The notes under the pieces: model-generated
Told to the model about the DNA's origin: nothing
The model's database searches: none
The model's input: the letters and a program-made list of their open reading frames with translations, nothing else
From: a virus
DNA: 64,000 bases
Virus record (IMG/VR): IMGVR_UViG_3300021142_001794
Location: 1 to 64,000 of that record
Reading direction: 5' to 3' (one strand)
Made by a program: the position numbers and the translations under genes
Shown: positions 16,136-24,604 of the stretch, piece by piece
How the letters are laid out: each line of letters starts with the position of its first letter
Numbering within the stretch: the stretch's first letter is position 1

Positions 16136-16491
16136 CCCCCACCGAAATAGCAGCTAAGAGTGAGGTATTGGCTAAGTATATGGAAAAGACTATATATGGT
16201 ATTCTTGAGACAGGTAGTAATCCACTTAAAGGATATTTTAAACCTAATGAATTTGAATATGCAATAAAAGCTGGTTATAAATTACAATTTAACTATCACA
16301 CTTCTTGGGATAGGCTTCACGAAGTATGGGAAAATGTGCAAAAAGATAAATCTTACCAACGAATACCTACTTCCCAGAAAATAGACTTAACAAATAGTAT
16401 TGTGTATGACACTCCCGAACAATGCTTTATTGCTTTAGTGGAGTGTGTGGAGTTTTTAAACAATTTAAAACAAGAAAAAAATGCAAATTAA
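16117..16491 (+). CDS. Hypothetical 124-aa protein
   Basis: Contains FKPNEFEYAIKAGYKLQF and a C-terminal VECVEFLNNLKQEKN tail. No family recognised. Its last 25 codons include a 25-nt stretch that is repeated before the gene at 17076. Confidence 0.6.
   Translation: MQENKLTPTEIAAKSEVLAKYMEKTIYGILETGSNPLKGYFKPNEFEYAIKAGYKLQFNYHTSWDRLHEVWENVQKDKSYQRIPTSQKIDLTNSIVYDTPEQCFIALVECVEFLNNLKQEKNAN
16459..16483 (+). repeat. 25-nt translation-start repeat, copy 1
   Basis: Identical to 17054-17078 (both end TTTAAAACAAGAAAAAAATG). Each copy encodes the C-terminal NNLKQEKN of one gene and supplies the A-rich leader and ATG of the next. Confidence 0.85.
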
Positions 16492-16762
16492 ATTAACCTT
16501 AGAACAAAAATTAGCAGCATTGGCTAATAGATACTATCTAAAGGATAAAAACGATTGGATTCCAAAAAAAGGAGATTATTACACCACTTGCAGAAATGAT
16601 TTAGAATTATATCAAATAGTTGATGTGAATGAGACAAAAATTGTTACTAAATATTGTAATCCTGAAAGAGGAGATAATACATCTGAATGGGATAAGGATA
16701 GTTTTCTATTGGACTTTGGATTAAATAGAGTAAATGTCCCAAATTATTTATTAATCAATTAA
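16481..16762 (+). CDS. Hypothetical 93-aa protein
   Basis: Contains LTLEQKLAALANRYYLKD and WIPKKGDYYTTCRNDLELYQIVDV, compatible with a small beta-barrel of SH3-like type. No family assigned. Starts inside the repeated A-rich leader. Confidence 0.6.
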   Translation: MQIKLTLEQKLAALANRYYLKDKNDWIPKKGDYYTTCRNDLELYQIVDVNETKIVTKYCNPERGDNTSEWDKDSFLLDFGLNRVNVPNYLLIN

Positions 16763-16774
16763 AACAAGAAAACA

Positions 16775-17086
16775 ATGGAAATTACAACTAACGAAAAAGG
16801 GGAAACAATTCTTAAAGAAGTTTACAGTGGCGTAGGATTAGAAACAATATATGGTGAGTTTATGCGTATTTGTATGCGTGATAGTGGGTTTGAATTTAAC
16901 TATCAAGGTAAATGCTATGAAGCTAAAAAAGGGAAAATTAGGCGAATGAAAACTTTTAAACAAGTAAAAATGACTAATAAAAACAAAGGTGCTTTGACTA
17001 GAATTTATGGTGATGCGGCTAATGATACAACTGCAACATTTCAACTTTATGATAACAATTTAAAACAAGAAAAAAATGAACTGTAA
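16775..17086 (+). CDS. Hypothetical 103-aa protein
   Basis: Basic centre (YEAKKGKIRRMKTFKQVKM) and the same NNLKQEKN ending as the 124-aa protein at 16117-16491. The shared ending is due to a duplicated 25-nt DNA segment rather than overall homology. Confidence 0.6.
   Translation: MEITTNEKGETILKEVYSGVGLETIYGEFMRICMRDSGFEFNYQGKCYEAKKGKIRRMKTFKQVKMTNKNKGALTRIYGDAANDTTATFQLYDNNLKQEKNEL
17054..17078 (+). repeat. 25-nt translation-start repeat, copy 2
   Basis: Identical to 16459-16483. Related A-rich leaders (AAAACAAGAAAACAATG) also precede the genes at 16775 and 17227. Confidence 0.85.
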
Positions 17087-17246
17087 TGAAGATAAACATA
17101 AACCTCGTAATAATAGATTCGGAGTTACTTGGTGTGTAAATTGTGGTAGATTGTTTACAAAGCCTTGTGATAAAGATTTGTTACAATTAGAAATTAAAAA
17201 TATTAATTTATCTAAAAAACAAGAAAATGACAAAGAAAGTATTTAG
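17076..17246 (+). CDS. Small cysteine-rich protein, 56 aa
   Basis: Starts in the second 25-nt repeat. Contains WCVNCGRLFTKPC, half of a zinc-ribbon (C-x2-C plus a further C), and N-terminal C and H residues. Probably a small zinc-binding protein. Overlaps the next gene by 20 nt. Confidence 0.6.
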   Translation: MNCNEDKHKPRNNRFGVTWCVNCGRLFTKPCDKDLLQLEIKNINLSKKQENDKESI

Positions 17247-17682
17247 TGTAGCAAACAAAGGATTATTTGCAGAAGAGGGCGATATTTATTTATTCGACTT
17301 TGAAAAAGAGGGAGAAGAAAAAATAGTTGCATCAAACAAAGAATACGAAGGTAAACCTAATGACATTTACACACTCCCTTCCACCCTTATCCGCCAACCA
17401 AAGACTGATGAAGAATTGGCAGAGGAATATTTGAACAATAAGAAAGGCATTTTTGGCATCAGAAATGAACTTAAATTAGCTTTCCTAGCAGGTCGCAAAT
17501 CAGTGGGTGGTGAGTTTCATTTGACAAGGGAACAAGTGGAGTCTATTTACTTTGCAGCGATGGGCGGTAAAACATTTGAAGGAACTTTACAATCTTTAAA
17601 GCAGTCTATCTACCCGCATATAATCACAGTAGAAAACGATGGAGAAAAATATTATTGGGAAACTTTAAAAGCAGAATATTGA
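17227..17682 (+). CDS. Hypothetical 151-aa protein
   Basis: Two halves: a beta-rich start (KVFSVANKGLFAEEGDIYLF) and a helical end (FHLTREQVESIYFAAMGGKT). No family recognised. Confidence 0.65.
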   Translation: MTKKVFSVANKGLFAEEGDIYLFDFEKEGEEKIVASNKEYEGKPNDIYTLPSTLIRQPKTDEELAEEYLNNKKGIFGIRNELKLAFLAGRKSVGGEFHLTREQVESIYFAAMGGKTFEGTLQSLKQSIYPHIITVENDGEKYYWETLKAEY

Positions 17683-17683
17683 T

Positions 17684-18031
17684 ATGGAGAATATCGAATG
17701 GGAATATGTAAAGGAAAATGGTATGACATTCATTGTTATTGGTCAAGGATTATTAGAAAGATGCCATGATGATAAATTTAATGGAATGAGATTTACATTT
17801 AGAAGATGTCCATTTTGTCAAAGAATAACAAGTATTGCACCGTTACATTGGTATAACCATCTAAACAAATGCGCACCCAATAAGTATTCTAAATCAGATA
17901 TTTTTAAGATGAGATACTCTGAATTAAAAGATATTAATTTTAATTTATTTATTGGCAGACAAACAGAAAATGATGGGGTTTCCTTTAAGTCGCCATCTGA
18001 TGAAGATTATAAACAATGGAATAGTATTTAA
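17684..18031 (+). CDS. Hypothetical 115-aa zinc-finger-like protein
   Basis: FRRCPFCQRITSIAPLHWYNHLNKC has a C-x2-C followed by H-x4-C, consistent with one zinc-binding site. Role unknown; nucleic-acid binding is possible. Confidence 0.6.
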   Translation: MENIEWEYVKENGMTFIVIGQGLLERCHDDKFNGMRFTFRRCPFCQRITSIAPLHWYNHLNKCAPNKYSKSDIFKMRYSELKDINFNLFIGRQTENDGVSFKSPSDEDYKQWNSI

Positions 18032-18131
18032 AACAAAAGAAGAAGCTATTGATTATTTACTAGACAATTATTATATGGTATCTAATAAATTTGTAAATAT
18101 AATAGAGTACCCTTCAATTAAAAAATATTAG
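18000..18131 (+). CDS. Hypothetical 43-aa protein
   Basis: Starts inside the end of the previous gene. Reads MKIINNGIVFKTKEEAIDYL and ends IEYPSIKKY. It could be a regulator fragment or a true small gene; the tight packing favours a gene. Confidence 0.45.
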   Translation: MKIINNGIVFKTKEEAIDYLLDNYYMVSNKFVNIIEYPSIKKY

Positions 18132-18134
18132 ATA

Positions 18135-18572
18135 ATGGAAAACAACACTAAAACACTCCCCTTAGAAGATAGTAACACGCTAAGGCTTACACTAAAAGGC
18201 AAATGGTTTGATATGATATTATCTGGCGAAAAATTAGAGGAGTATAGAGAGATAAAAGACTATTGGTTCAAAAGATTAGTATTTCAATACAAAAAGGTTT
18301 TTAGATATTCTGTCGGTGTAGGCTATGACGATGGGTTGTATATAGAAGAAGGTATTTTGCATTGTTGCTCTCCTGCAAGACGGTCTATGATGGGTTTTAA
18401 TTATTTCGACACTATCACTTTCACTCACGGATATGCTAAAAACGCCCGTAAAATGATTGTAGAGTTCAAGGGTATTGATATAGGTGTTGCACGTCCTGAA
18501 TGGTCGGATAATTGGCAAGGGGATGTGTTTAGAATTAAATTAGGGAACATTATTAAAACTGAAAATATATGA
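18135..18572 (+). CDS. ASCH-domain protein
   Basis: The 145-aa protein has LRLTLKGKWFDMILSGEKLEEYREI followed by YWFKRL, the N-terminal signature of the ASCH/PUA-like fold (quoted in part: GKWFDMILSGEK). ASCH domains bind RNA or modified nucleotides; phage versions are uncharacterised. A modified-base or RNA-recognition role is the general expectation. Confidence 0.85.
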   Translation: MENNTKTLPLEDSNTLRLTLKGKWFDMILSGEKLEEYREIKDYWFKRLVFQYKKVFRYSVGVGYDDGLYIEEGILHCCSPARRSMMGFNYFDTITFTHGYAKNARKMIVEFKGIDIGVARPEWSDNWQGDVFRIKLGNIIKTENI

Positions 18573-18853
18573 GCAACAAACTAAACTTAATGGTGGGGGA
18601 TAGAGGAAAAGTAAGCAAACTTCGTTATCTTGAAAATGGATATGGAACTAATCCTAAATTAAAACAATCTCATTGGGATAGGATAAAATATACTGAAATG
18701 TGCGATTTTTTTACACAAGTAAAATGCAGCTATCTTTACAAACATAGACATAAAGCTGAAATGGTTGTTTTACGCTTAAAACGAGTAGTTAAGGGTAGGC
18801 ATTGGGTCGATTACCCGAATTTAGGATGGATAAGGGATAAATGGCTTTGTTGA
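18569..18853 (+). CDS. Hypothetical 94-aa basic protein
   Basis: Overlaps the ASCH gene by 4 nt (ATGA). Rich in K/R/H (YKHRHKAEMVVLRLKRVVKG); may bind nucleic acid. No family recognised; possibly coupled to the ASCH protein. Confidence 0.6.
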   Translation: MSNKLNLMVGDRGKVSKLRYLENGYGTNPKLKQSHWDRIKYTEMCDFFTQVKCSYLYKHRHKAEMVVLRLKRVVKGRHWVDYPNLGWIRDKWLC

Positions 18854-18872
18854 CTTTTAAAAATAAAACATT

Positions 18873-19385
18873 ATGACAAACAGTAAATTAGTACACTATC
18901 TTAATAGTGGGGTGAAGGTGCAAGATAATAGAGACAACCGTATAATTGATTTAAAATACGAAGGTAATTTCGATACTATTATATCAATAGGGACTTACTT
19001 AAATTTGTCAGATAGGGGTTTTTTCATCCCCTACCTATACCCTCTATCCTGCATAACAGAACCTATACCTATTGATGGTGAAATGAAAATACCATTAGTG
19101 GAATTGGCAAAGATTGAAGGAAGCTACAAGGGAGAAGATTATGTAATAAAAGAAGATTGGTTATTATGGATAGGACATGATGGTATATCTTATGCGTTTA
19201 GGTATAACGAAAAGTCTTTTGATTTTGATTCAGATGAAGAAATGAAAGAAGGTGATTATAATTCTGCTGGAAACCAATTCCTACTCTTTCAAAAAATGAT
19301 AGAATGGAAGATAAACATTTTTCCAGAAGAAATTAAATCAATTGACCCTAGAAAGTTAGGGGATAATAACCCGTATAAAATTTAA
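18873..19385 (+). CDS. Hypothetical 170-aa protein
   Basis: Begins SKLVHYLNSGVKVQDNR, later IPLVELAKIEGSYKGEDYVI and an acidic loop FDFDSDEEMKEGDY. Uncharacterised. Followed by about 200 nt without a clear gene. Confidence 0.65.
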   Translation: MTNSKLVHYLNSGVKVQDNRDNRIIDLKYEGNFDTIISIGTYLNLSDRGFFIPYLYPLSCITEPIPIDGEMKIPLVELAKIEGSYKGEDYVIKEDWLLWIGHDGISYAFRYNEKSFDFDSDEEMKEGDYNSAGNQFLLFQKMIEWKINIFPEEIKSIDPRKLGDNNPYKI

Positions 19386-19591
19386 GAAGATGTAATTTAA
19401 AGACATAAATAAACAACAACCTATTGCATTTGAAAGTTGATGCTGGCATGGGTTAAGAAGTGGTAAGTTATTGGTGGCTATAAGAAGTCGAACTTATCAT
19501 ATTGCGTTTAAGTGTGTGACACATTGAAAAGCGCAAAGAAAGCCAAAACAAAAAGAAAGGATTGATTGAATTGTTTTAAAAAGTTAAGGAA
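19386..19591. other. Intergenic 206 nt
   Basis: No frame with a plausible start and length, and no hairpin followed by a T tract, was seen on +. Could contain a decayed small gene. Confidence 0.4.
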
Positions 19592-19864
19592 ATGAAATTA
19601 GGATATAAACAGAAAGAGGTAATTAATACCTTATTGACAATACAAGGTAGCTTTATATTGATGACAATAGATTACAGTGATAATTCTATTCAAGCGTCTA
19701 TTAGTGACGATGATAATAATGATTATGAATTTATAAAGTTAAATATGCTTCACTCTTTAATAAATAAGCATATTTTCAAAGTAGAAAAAATACAAAAGTC
19801 ATTAGATATTTACCAAGAAAAGTATAGGCTTAAAGACCATATTAAAACCCCACCTTTAACTTAG
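19592..19864 (+). CDS. Hypothetical 90-aa protein
   Basis: Begins MKLGYKQKEVINTLLTI and has an acidic patch SDDDNNDYEF. Last gene of the + accessory operon, convergent with the PLD nuclease gene. No family recognised. Confidence 0.55.
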   Translation: MKLGYKQKEVINTLLTIQGSFILMTIDYSDNSIQASISDDDNNDYEFIKLNMLHSLINKHIFKVEKIQKSLDIYQEKYRLKDHIKTPPLT

Positions 19865-19943
19865 GGTAATACTGCAATATGATAGCCTTTAATTTGTCAA
19901 TAGAAATAGCTGCATCACTTGGCTTGGTGCTAATGTAAAGCAT
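19842..19943 (-). CDS. Possible 33-aa peptide after the PLD nuclease gene
   Basis: MLYISTKPSDAAISIDKLKA, starting 4 nt after the PLD gene stop and overlapping the opposite-strand gene end. Called only from spacing and codon pattern; may be spurious. Confidence 0.3.
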   Translation of the reverse strand: MLYISTKPSDAAISIDKLKAIILQYYPKLKVGF

Positions 19944-19946
19944 ATT

Positions 19947-20612
19947 TTAACTTTGCTTCACCCCTTCATTATGTTGTTTCTGCAATGTAGTAAGAAAGGC
20001 GTGAAGTATAACGGGGTTTGTAAACACTGTTAATGTATTATCTTGGGCTTTGTAGCCAACTCCACCTGCGCTACCATTGCCACTAGGAACAAATGTACCT
20101 TCTCCACCTGTACTCCAATTAGTACTTCCTTCAAATCCTACCTTACCATCTATTACACCACCTTTAGTGTGTCTTATTTGATGTGTGGCGGATTGACCGA
20201 TAGTAAAGTGGGTGTTGAATGCTGTTAAATCATCCGTCTTGTCTTTATCTAATATCTTTCGTTCCCCTACTCCAGCCGCTTGCGAAGAATCTAAACTTAT
20301 CTGTACAAATATATTTGGGTCTTTTATTTTTTGCCAAATAATGTCATTAAGTTCTTCATCTGCATATCCAAACATAGAAATACTTAATGAAATAGAAGCC
20401 CTTGAAATTAGGTGTTTTAATATGCCGTGTACATCATCTTGCCCCACTTGAAATAACTTAAAATCTTGGCTATCATTTTGGTCGAAAGACTTTGCAGGGG
20501 TATAGATAGCTAAATCATCTAACTTAAAGTTATTAAGGTTAAATGTAGGGTCTTCTGAAATTTGTCTAAAATTTGATTGTGCTACATTTGTAGCTTGTGT
20601 TGTTGTATCCAT
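19947..20612 (-). CDS. Phospholipase D-family nuclease-like protein
   Basis: The 221-aa protein has one HKD-type motif, HTKGGVIDGKVGFEGSTNW, matching H-x-K-x4-D and the GSxN tail of PLD/Nuc nucleases. Single-motif members work as dimers that cleave DNA or other phosphodiesters. The N-terminal 60 residues are polar and lack a signal peptide, so it is probably cytoplasmic. It could degrade host DNA or act in defence; the exact substrate is unknown. Confidence 0.85.
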   Translation of the reverse strand: MDTTTQATNVAQSNFRQISEDPTFNLNNFKLDDLAIYTPAKSFDQNDSQDFKLFQVGQDDVHGILKHLISRASISLSISMFGYADEELNDIIWQKIKDPNIFVQISLDSSQAAGVGERKILDKDKTDDLTAFNTHFTIGQSATHQIRHTKGGVIDGKVGFEGSTNWSTGGEGTFVPSGNGSAGGVGYKAQDNTLTVFTNPVILHAFLTTLQKQHNEGVKQS

Positions 20613-20726
20613 TTTGTTTATTTATGTTTTAAAGTGATTAAATTTGTTTATATGCTTCACAGTTAGTTACAATCACTAACCAACTGAAAAAAAATAGTAA
20701 GTGTTTCATAATTCACAAATATAGTT

Positions 20727-20734
20727 TATTTTTG
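20727..20734 (+). promoter_or_regulatory. -7 box upstream of sRNA candidate
   Basis: TATTTTTG matches TAnnTTTG on +, inside a gap between two - strand genes and about 58 nt before a terminator on +. Confidence 0.5.
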
Positions 20735-20740
20735 CAACAC

Positions 20741-20819
20741 ATCGGACTACCTCTGTGTATATCCTTTGTTACTTTTGGTAACATTTTATCTAAGCCGTAC
20801 CACTGGGTGCGGCTTTTTT
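20741..20819 (+). ncRNA. Candidate small RNA, about 79 nt
   Basis: Between a TAnnTTTG box (20727-20734) and a strong intrinsic terminator lies an RNA-sized segment without an ORF. It contains a first hairpin TGTTAC-ttttg-GTAACA (20767-20783) and ends in the terminator hairpin. Neighbouring genes are on -, so this would be an independent transcript. Confidence 0.55.
20792..20819 (+). terminator. Rho-independent terminator on +
   Basis: A 10-bp stem AAGCCGTACC/GGTGCGGCTT with loop ACTG is followed by TTTTTT. No + strand gene lies upstream, which supports the small-RNA call. Confidence 0.85.
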
Positions 20820-20863
20820 ATCCTCACTTAACCCGTTTACTGATAATAAGGGGATTTATATTA

Positions 20864-21031
20864 TCAGTTATCAAACCACTGTTTCAGTAAATCTTCTTTA
20901 CTAATCCCCTTACTATCGTAGCCTATTTCCATAGCTTTTTTCATTACTGCTAAAAACATTTCTTCGTAACCGCCATCGTTAAATGAATCGTAGTTTACGC
21001 TGTCTAGTATTTCCTTTGCTTTGTCTGTCAT
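20864..21031 (-). CDS. Hypothetical 55-aa protein
   Basis: Reads MTDKAKEILDSVNYDSFND and ends EDLLKQWFDN. Its start overlaps the stop of the nucleotidase fusion gene by 4 nt, indicating a real co-translated gene. Function unknown. Confidence 0.6.
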   Translation of the reverse strand: MTDKAKEILDSVNYDSFNDGGYEEMFLAVMKKAMEIGYDSKGISKEDLLKQWFDN

Positions 21032-21846
21032 AATAAATCTTTTAGTGAATAAATTCGTTTTGCACCAACATCGTACCTTTTGTTATGAGATGTATCATAC
21101 AAATATGTAAATATACCAGCTTTGTTTAATTCTAAAAAGTTATCGTATCTATCGTCAATAAAAATATCTAACCTTTCTTTTACTGCTATTTCAACCTTGC
21201 TACCATCGTGACCTATTGTATGGATAGGTACACACGGGAATCCATTTTCTTCTATCCATCTTTCTGTAATCCATTGTGGCACGTTTCTGCTTGTTATATA
21301 ACAAACAGGCTCAAAGGGTATATGTAAAGGGGATATTTTTGGCTTTAATCCCAAATAAAACTTCTCTAGTTCTTTTGGATTATCTTTCAAGAATTTAAAG
21401 TGTTCTTTTGTTTTGTAACTCCATGCCCAATTATTTGGATTGGGTAAATCAAATCTTTCTGCGAATCCCCCAACAAAATCGCAAATAACATCGTCTATAT
21501 CTAACCCTACCCGCTTACTTTTAAAATATCCAACAGGTCTATCATCCCCTTGAGGGTAAATCTTATAATATTCTGTAATAAAAGCGGCGTTACACATTAT
21601 ATGTGCAGAATGCAATAATCCTGTTTCACTATCATAATCTTCGCCCCTTTTAATTGCTGCTAAATGTCTCTCTAATGATGCCATTACCTTACTCCATGCC
21701 ATGCCTTTCTCCCAATTCCTTTCGGCATACTTTTCAGCTCCCTTTGTAAGAACTTTAGCATATTGCTCTTGGGCAAATGTAGGTACTAAATCATACCTTG
21801 TCTTTCCTGCGTTGTAGCGTAATCCTTGTTCTTTATTGTCGGTCAT
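21028..21846 (-). CDS. dATP/dGTP diphosphohydrolase-like domain fused to HAD nucleotidase
   Basis: The 272-aa protein's residues about 1-100 match the DUF5664/phage dATP/dGTP diphosphohydrolase type (GLRYNAGKTRYDLVP, LTKGAEKYAERNWEKG, SLERHLAAIKRGE). Residues about 110-272 are a HAD 5'-nucleotidase (VGLDIDDVICDF with the catalytic DxD, later IDDRYDNF). The fusion would strip phosphates from chosen purine dNTPs, as phages with modified DNA do. Whether this phage has modified purines is not known, though it also once carried a mom-like gene. Confidence 0.82.
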   Translation of the reverse strand: MTDNKEQGLRYNAGKTRYDLVPTFAQEQYAKVLTKGAEKYAERNWEKGMAWSKVMASLERHLAAIKRGEDYDSETGLLHSAHIMCNAAFITEYYKIYPQGDDRPVGYFKSKRVGLDIDDVICDFVGGFAERFDLPNPNNWAWSYKTKEHFKFLKDNPKELEKFYLGLKPKISPLHIPFEPVCYITSRNVPQWITERWIEENGFPCVPIHTIGHDGSKVEIAVKERLDIFIDDRYDNFLELNKAGIFTYLYDTSHNKRYDVGAKRIYSLKDLL

Positions 21847-21888
21847 AATTGTTGTGTTTAAATGTTAGAAAAGATGTGTGAACCGTAT

Positions 21889-22527
21889 TTAATTATTCTT
21901 TCTTTCAAAATAAAAACCACCAGTATGTGGTCTTTTTCCTAAGATAACTTTAGATATATTTGGATGATGTAATTTTAATTTATTAGCAGCATCATATATT
22001 CCTTCATACCTACCTATTAATATACCGTCTTTATAAGCAAAAACATACCCACTAAAAAATGGGTTATCTTTCCCTTTCATTTTACCAATGTGAGATGCTC
22101 TTAATTTTTGCAGTGTTTCATTTGTGGCTTTTTGACCTGTTCTATGATTAAACTCCCCCTTAATTCCATACATAGGGTTAAGTTCTCCCCTTTTTGAATT
22201 TGATATTTTATTTTTTGCTTCTTTCGATAGACTATAACCTTCGCCTCCCGTAGTTAAATTCATTCCATTATGAAAAGTATTATAAAAGATTATCCAATAT
22301 TTTTCTCTTTCGGCTAATATATTTTCATTGCATTCTTCTAATATTTCTTCTTTGTGATTTTCAAAACCATATTTTAATAATGAATGGTAAAAGTGTACTT
22401 GTGACTTACAAGCAGCCTTCTTATAATGACACCTCCTTTGATACATATTTACGCTTTTACCTATATATGAACTTCCCACTGGATTAGTATATTTATAAAT
22501 TACTCCTATTTTTTCTGGCATAAACAT
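21889..22527 (-). CDS. GIY-YIG homing endonuclease
   Basis: The 212-aa protein has GVIYKYTNPVGSSYIGKS at the N-terminus (GIY-YIG core), catalytic E-containing helix, and NUMOD3-type repeats (SKEAKNKISNSKRGELNPM, GQKATNETLQKLRASHIGK) in the middle. The C-terminal DNA-binding part has IYDAANKLKLHHPNISKVI. Selfish free-standing nucleases of this type invade phage genes; the neighbouring gene boundaries look undamaged, so the insertion is intergenic. Confidence 0.9.
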   Translation of the reverse strand: MFMPEKIGVIYKYTNPVGSSYIGKSVNMYQRRCHYKKAACKSQVHFYHSLLKYGFENHKEEILEECNENILAEREKYWIIFYNTFHNGMNLTTGGEGYSLSKEAKNKISNSKRGELNPMYGIKGEFNHRTGQKATNETLQKLRASHIGKMKGKDNPFFSGYVFAYKDGILIGRYEGIYDAANKLKLHHPNISKVILGKRPHTGGFYFERKNN

Positions 22528-22550
22528 ATTTTATATGTTGCTTAAAGATA

Positions 22551-23792
22551 CTACAATTTAGTCAAATCAAAAAAATAATCTTCGTGGCTTACTGTTGCTG
22601 AATGTTTGTCTATCACTTGTATTGAGTAGCCACTATATGAACCGTTGTAGTTGTGGCTACTATGGAAAGAAGGTGGCGCAAATGACATATAATTGCGATA
22701 GTCAAACTTATTGCAACGTTTATATCCTAACTGGTGCAAATCGCCCTTTTCAACGTGAATAAACTTAGAACCAATATTGTGATAGTCAATGTAACTTCTA
22801 AAGAACTCTATAATAACGGGGGTAAGGTCTAAAGATAAATTCTTTACCCTTTGTTTTTCGTCTTTACCGTGAGTATAAATAAAACAATGGTCGCCATAAT
22901 AAAAATGCTCTACAAAATTATTCAATACTTTAAACCCTATTTGACTTTCACCGTAAATCCTATCCAACATCATCTTGATAGTTTCATTGGCTATACGGGC
23001 AAAATCCCCGCTATGGTTATCATTTGAAACATTATTACATTCGATACTATCCGACACGTTGGCTGCTATAAGCCTTTCGATTAAATTCAGTTTACCTTTA
23101 ACAAATGTTTTAAACGCATCAACGTTACTCATATTTTGCGGCAAATCGTGAACGCCCCGTGTTGTTTTTCCATTCCATCCGTCTAACCCATCCCCTAAGT
23201 CATCAATAAATAAAGTGTCGAATTTACCGTACTGATTGTATTTTGCTATAACAGAATTGTAAACGCTATCTATGTTTTGCAGAAATATTTGAGCATTGTA
23301 TTTGTAGTTGTAAATTCCGTATCCGTTGGGGTTTGGGTCTAGTCCAACGTGGGCATCTGATATGGTTACTTTGAGGGCTTTTTGGCAAGTTTCTGTTGGG
23401 GTTATAGGGGCAACTATTCTAGTGGTAAGTCTTTCGGATATTATCTCTTGTATTGCGTTTAAAATGTCGCTTTCTTGTGTTTGTTCGCACTTTACGAATA
23501 TGGAGGCATCTTTTGTTTTCCACCAATAATGCGTAACCCTTTCTTTTGGAATCCCCACATCTTCGCACTCCTCTGATAATGCCGTATGTTTGTTTTGTAG
23601 TGATGGCTTTTGCCTATATCCTTTTTCTAATTTTGGCAATTTCCCCTCTTTCCTTAGTTCGTATACCTTATTGACAATAAAGTTTTTAGTCGTTGCGAAT
23701 TTAGCAGCTATGTTATCATAACTTTCCGATGGATTGGATAGATAATATTCCTTTATCTGTTGACCTTTACTTTTTTCTTCGGCGTTAGGCAT
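22551..23792 (-). CDS. Calcineurin-like phosphoesterase with N-terminal HTH
   Basis: The 413-aa protein's residues about 1-60 form a helix-turn-helix-like region (IAAKFATTKNFIVNKVYELRK). The metallophosphoesterase core follows with ISDAHVGL, FIDDLGDGLDGW, NDNHSGD and THGKDE, which supply the metal-binding D, H and N residues. Related phage proteins are annotated as DNA repair exonuclease or phosphatase; it could be the nuclease partner of RecT. Substrate is inferred. Confidence 0.82.
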   Translation of the reverse strand: MPNAEEKSKGQQIKEYYLSNPSESYDNIAAKFATTKNFIVNKVYELRKEGKLPKLEKGYRQKPSLQNKHTALSEECEDVGIPKERVTHYWWKTKDASIFVKCEQTQESDILNAIQEIISERLTTRIVAPITPTETCQKALKVTISDAHVGLDPNPNGYGIYNYKYNAQIFLQNIDSVYNSVIAKYNQYGKFDTLFIDDLGDGLDGWNGKTTRGVHDLPQNMSNVDAFKTFVKGKLNLIERLIAANVSDSIECNNVSNDNHSGDFARIANETIKMMLDRIYGESQIGFKVLNNFVEHFYYGDHCFIYTHGKDEKQRVKNLSLDLTPVIIEFFRSYIDYHNIGSKFIHVEKGDLHQLGYKRCNKFDYRNYMSFAPPSFHSSHNYNGSYSGYSIQVIDKHSATVSHEDYFFDLTKL

Positions 23793-23891
23793 AATTTCCT
23801 TTTAGGTAACGTATTAACAATCCTTATCGGTTCTAGTCCGTGAGGGTTGTATATTGTAGAAAAATGGTTGATGATTGAGAGGGTTGGCATA

Positions 23892-24428
23892 TTATATGAA
23901 TAGTAACTTTGATTGATTGTACATTGAAACGAAGTCGGAAACAAATTTAGGCGTGGGGGTTGCGTCCTTATCCCCTATTACCCAACTATCCCAATAAGCC
24001 CGTGCCAAATCTTCGACTGTGTTAACCAAGAATGAGTGATAAGTGTCGGGGGTTTTTTCGCCTATAAATAACCCTTTGTGTTCAATCCTATCAATTAAAA
24101 ATGCAATCCCCGTATCCAATTTATCGAACACTACAAAACGCCGTGCATTACCTGTCATATTCTCATTTTGAACACAAGTAGCAACTATTTTGTTATCCCA
24201 TATAGAAGCCCACCTGCCACTATCCGCTTGCGTTCCTGATGGATTTACACCGTTGATTACACTATGGTAGTTTCCTGTTTCATTCCTTATGATTACCAAT
24301 GCTGCAATCTTTACTTCTGTCGGGGCGGTTGATAGTTTCAAAGTGTCAACTATCTTTTGTTGTGGTATTGGTACTGCAACAAAGGCAACTTCTTTTTTTT
24401 CTGGGTAACTGTTTTTAACTGTTGTCAT
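23892..24428 (-). CDS. Candidate peptidoglycan hydrolase or lysis-associated protein
   Basis: The 178-aa protein has no signal peptide and contains ALVIIRNETGNYHSVINGVNPSG and TGIAFLIDRIEHKG. This suggests the catalytic E and helices of a lysozyme-like fold. It lies at the end of the lysis operon next to a spanin-like gene. No exact family match could be named, so the enzymatic call is an inference. Confidence 0.5.
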   Translation of the reverse strand: MTTVKNSYPEKKEVAFVAVPIPQQKIVDTLKLSTAPTEVKIAALVIIRNETGNYHSVINGVNPSGTQADSGRWASIWDNKIVATCVQNENMTGNARRFVVFDKLDTGIAFLIDRIEHKGLFIGEKTPDTYHSFLVNTVEDLARAYWDSWVIGDKDATPTPKFVSDFVSMYNQSKLLFI

Positions 24429-24604
24429 ATTCCAAACATATTTTTAATAAAATTATAAGAAGCATCATTGCTTTTGGGGTTAACCTTATCTTTCTTTTTC
24501 AAAACCTTATCAACGTAAACATCTTTGCTAGATAGTTCTTCTTCACTTTCAATAGTAAACATTTGTTTCTTTGAGCCTACTTGAACGATTATTTTGTAAG
24601 TCAT
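24425..24604 (-). CDS. Hypothetical 59-aa protein
   Basis: MTYKIIVQVGSKKQMFTIES, then a lysine-rich segment. Overlaps both neighbours by a few bases (ATGA), so it is part of the lysis operon. Function unknown. Confidence 0.65.
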   Translation of the reverse strand: MTYKIIVQVGSKKQMFTIESEEELSSKDVYVDKVLKKKDKVNPKSNDASYNFIKNMFGI

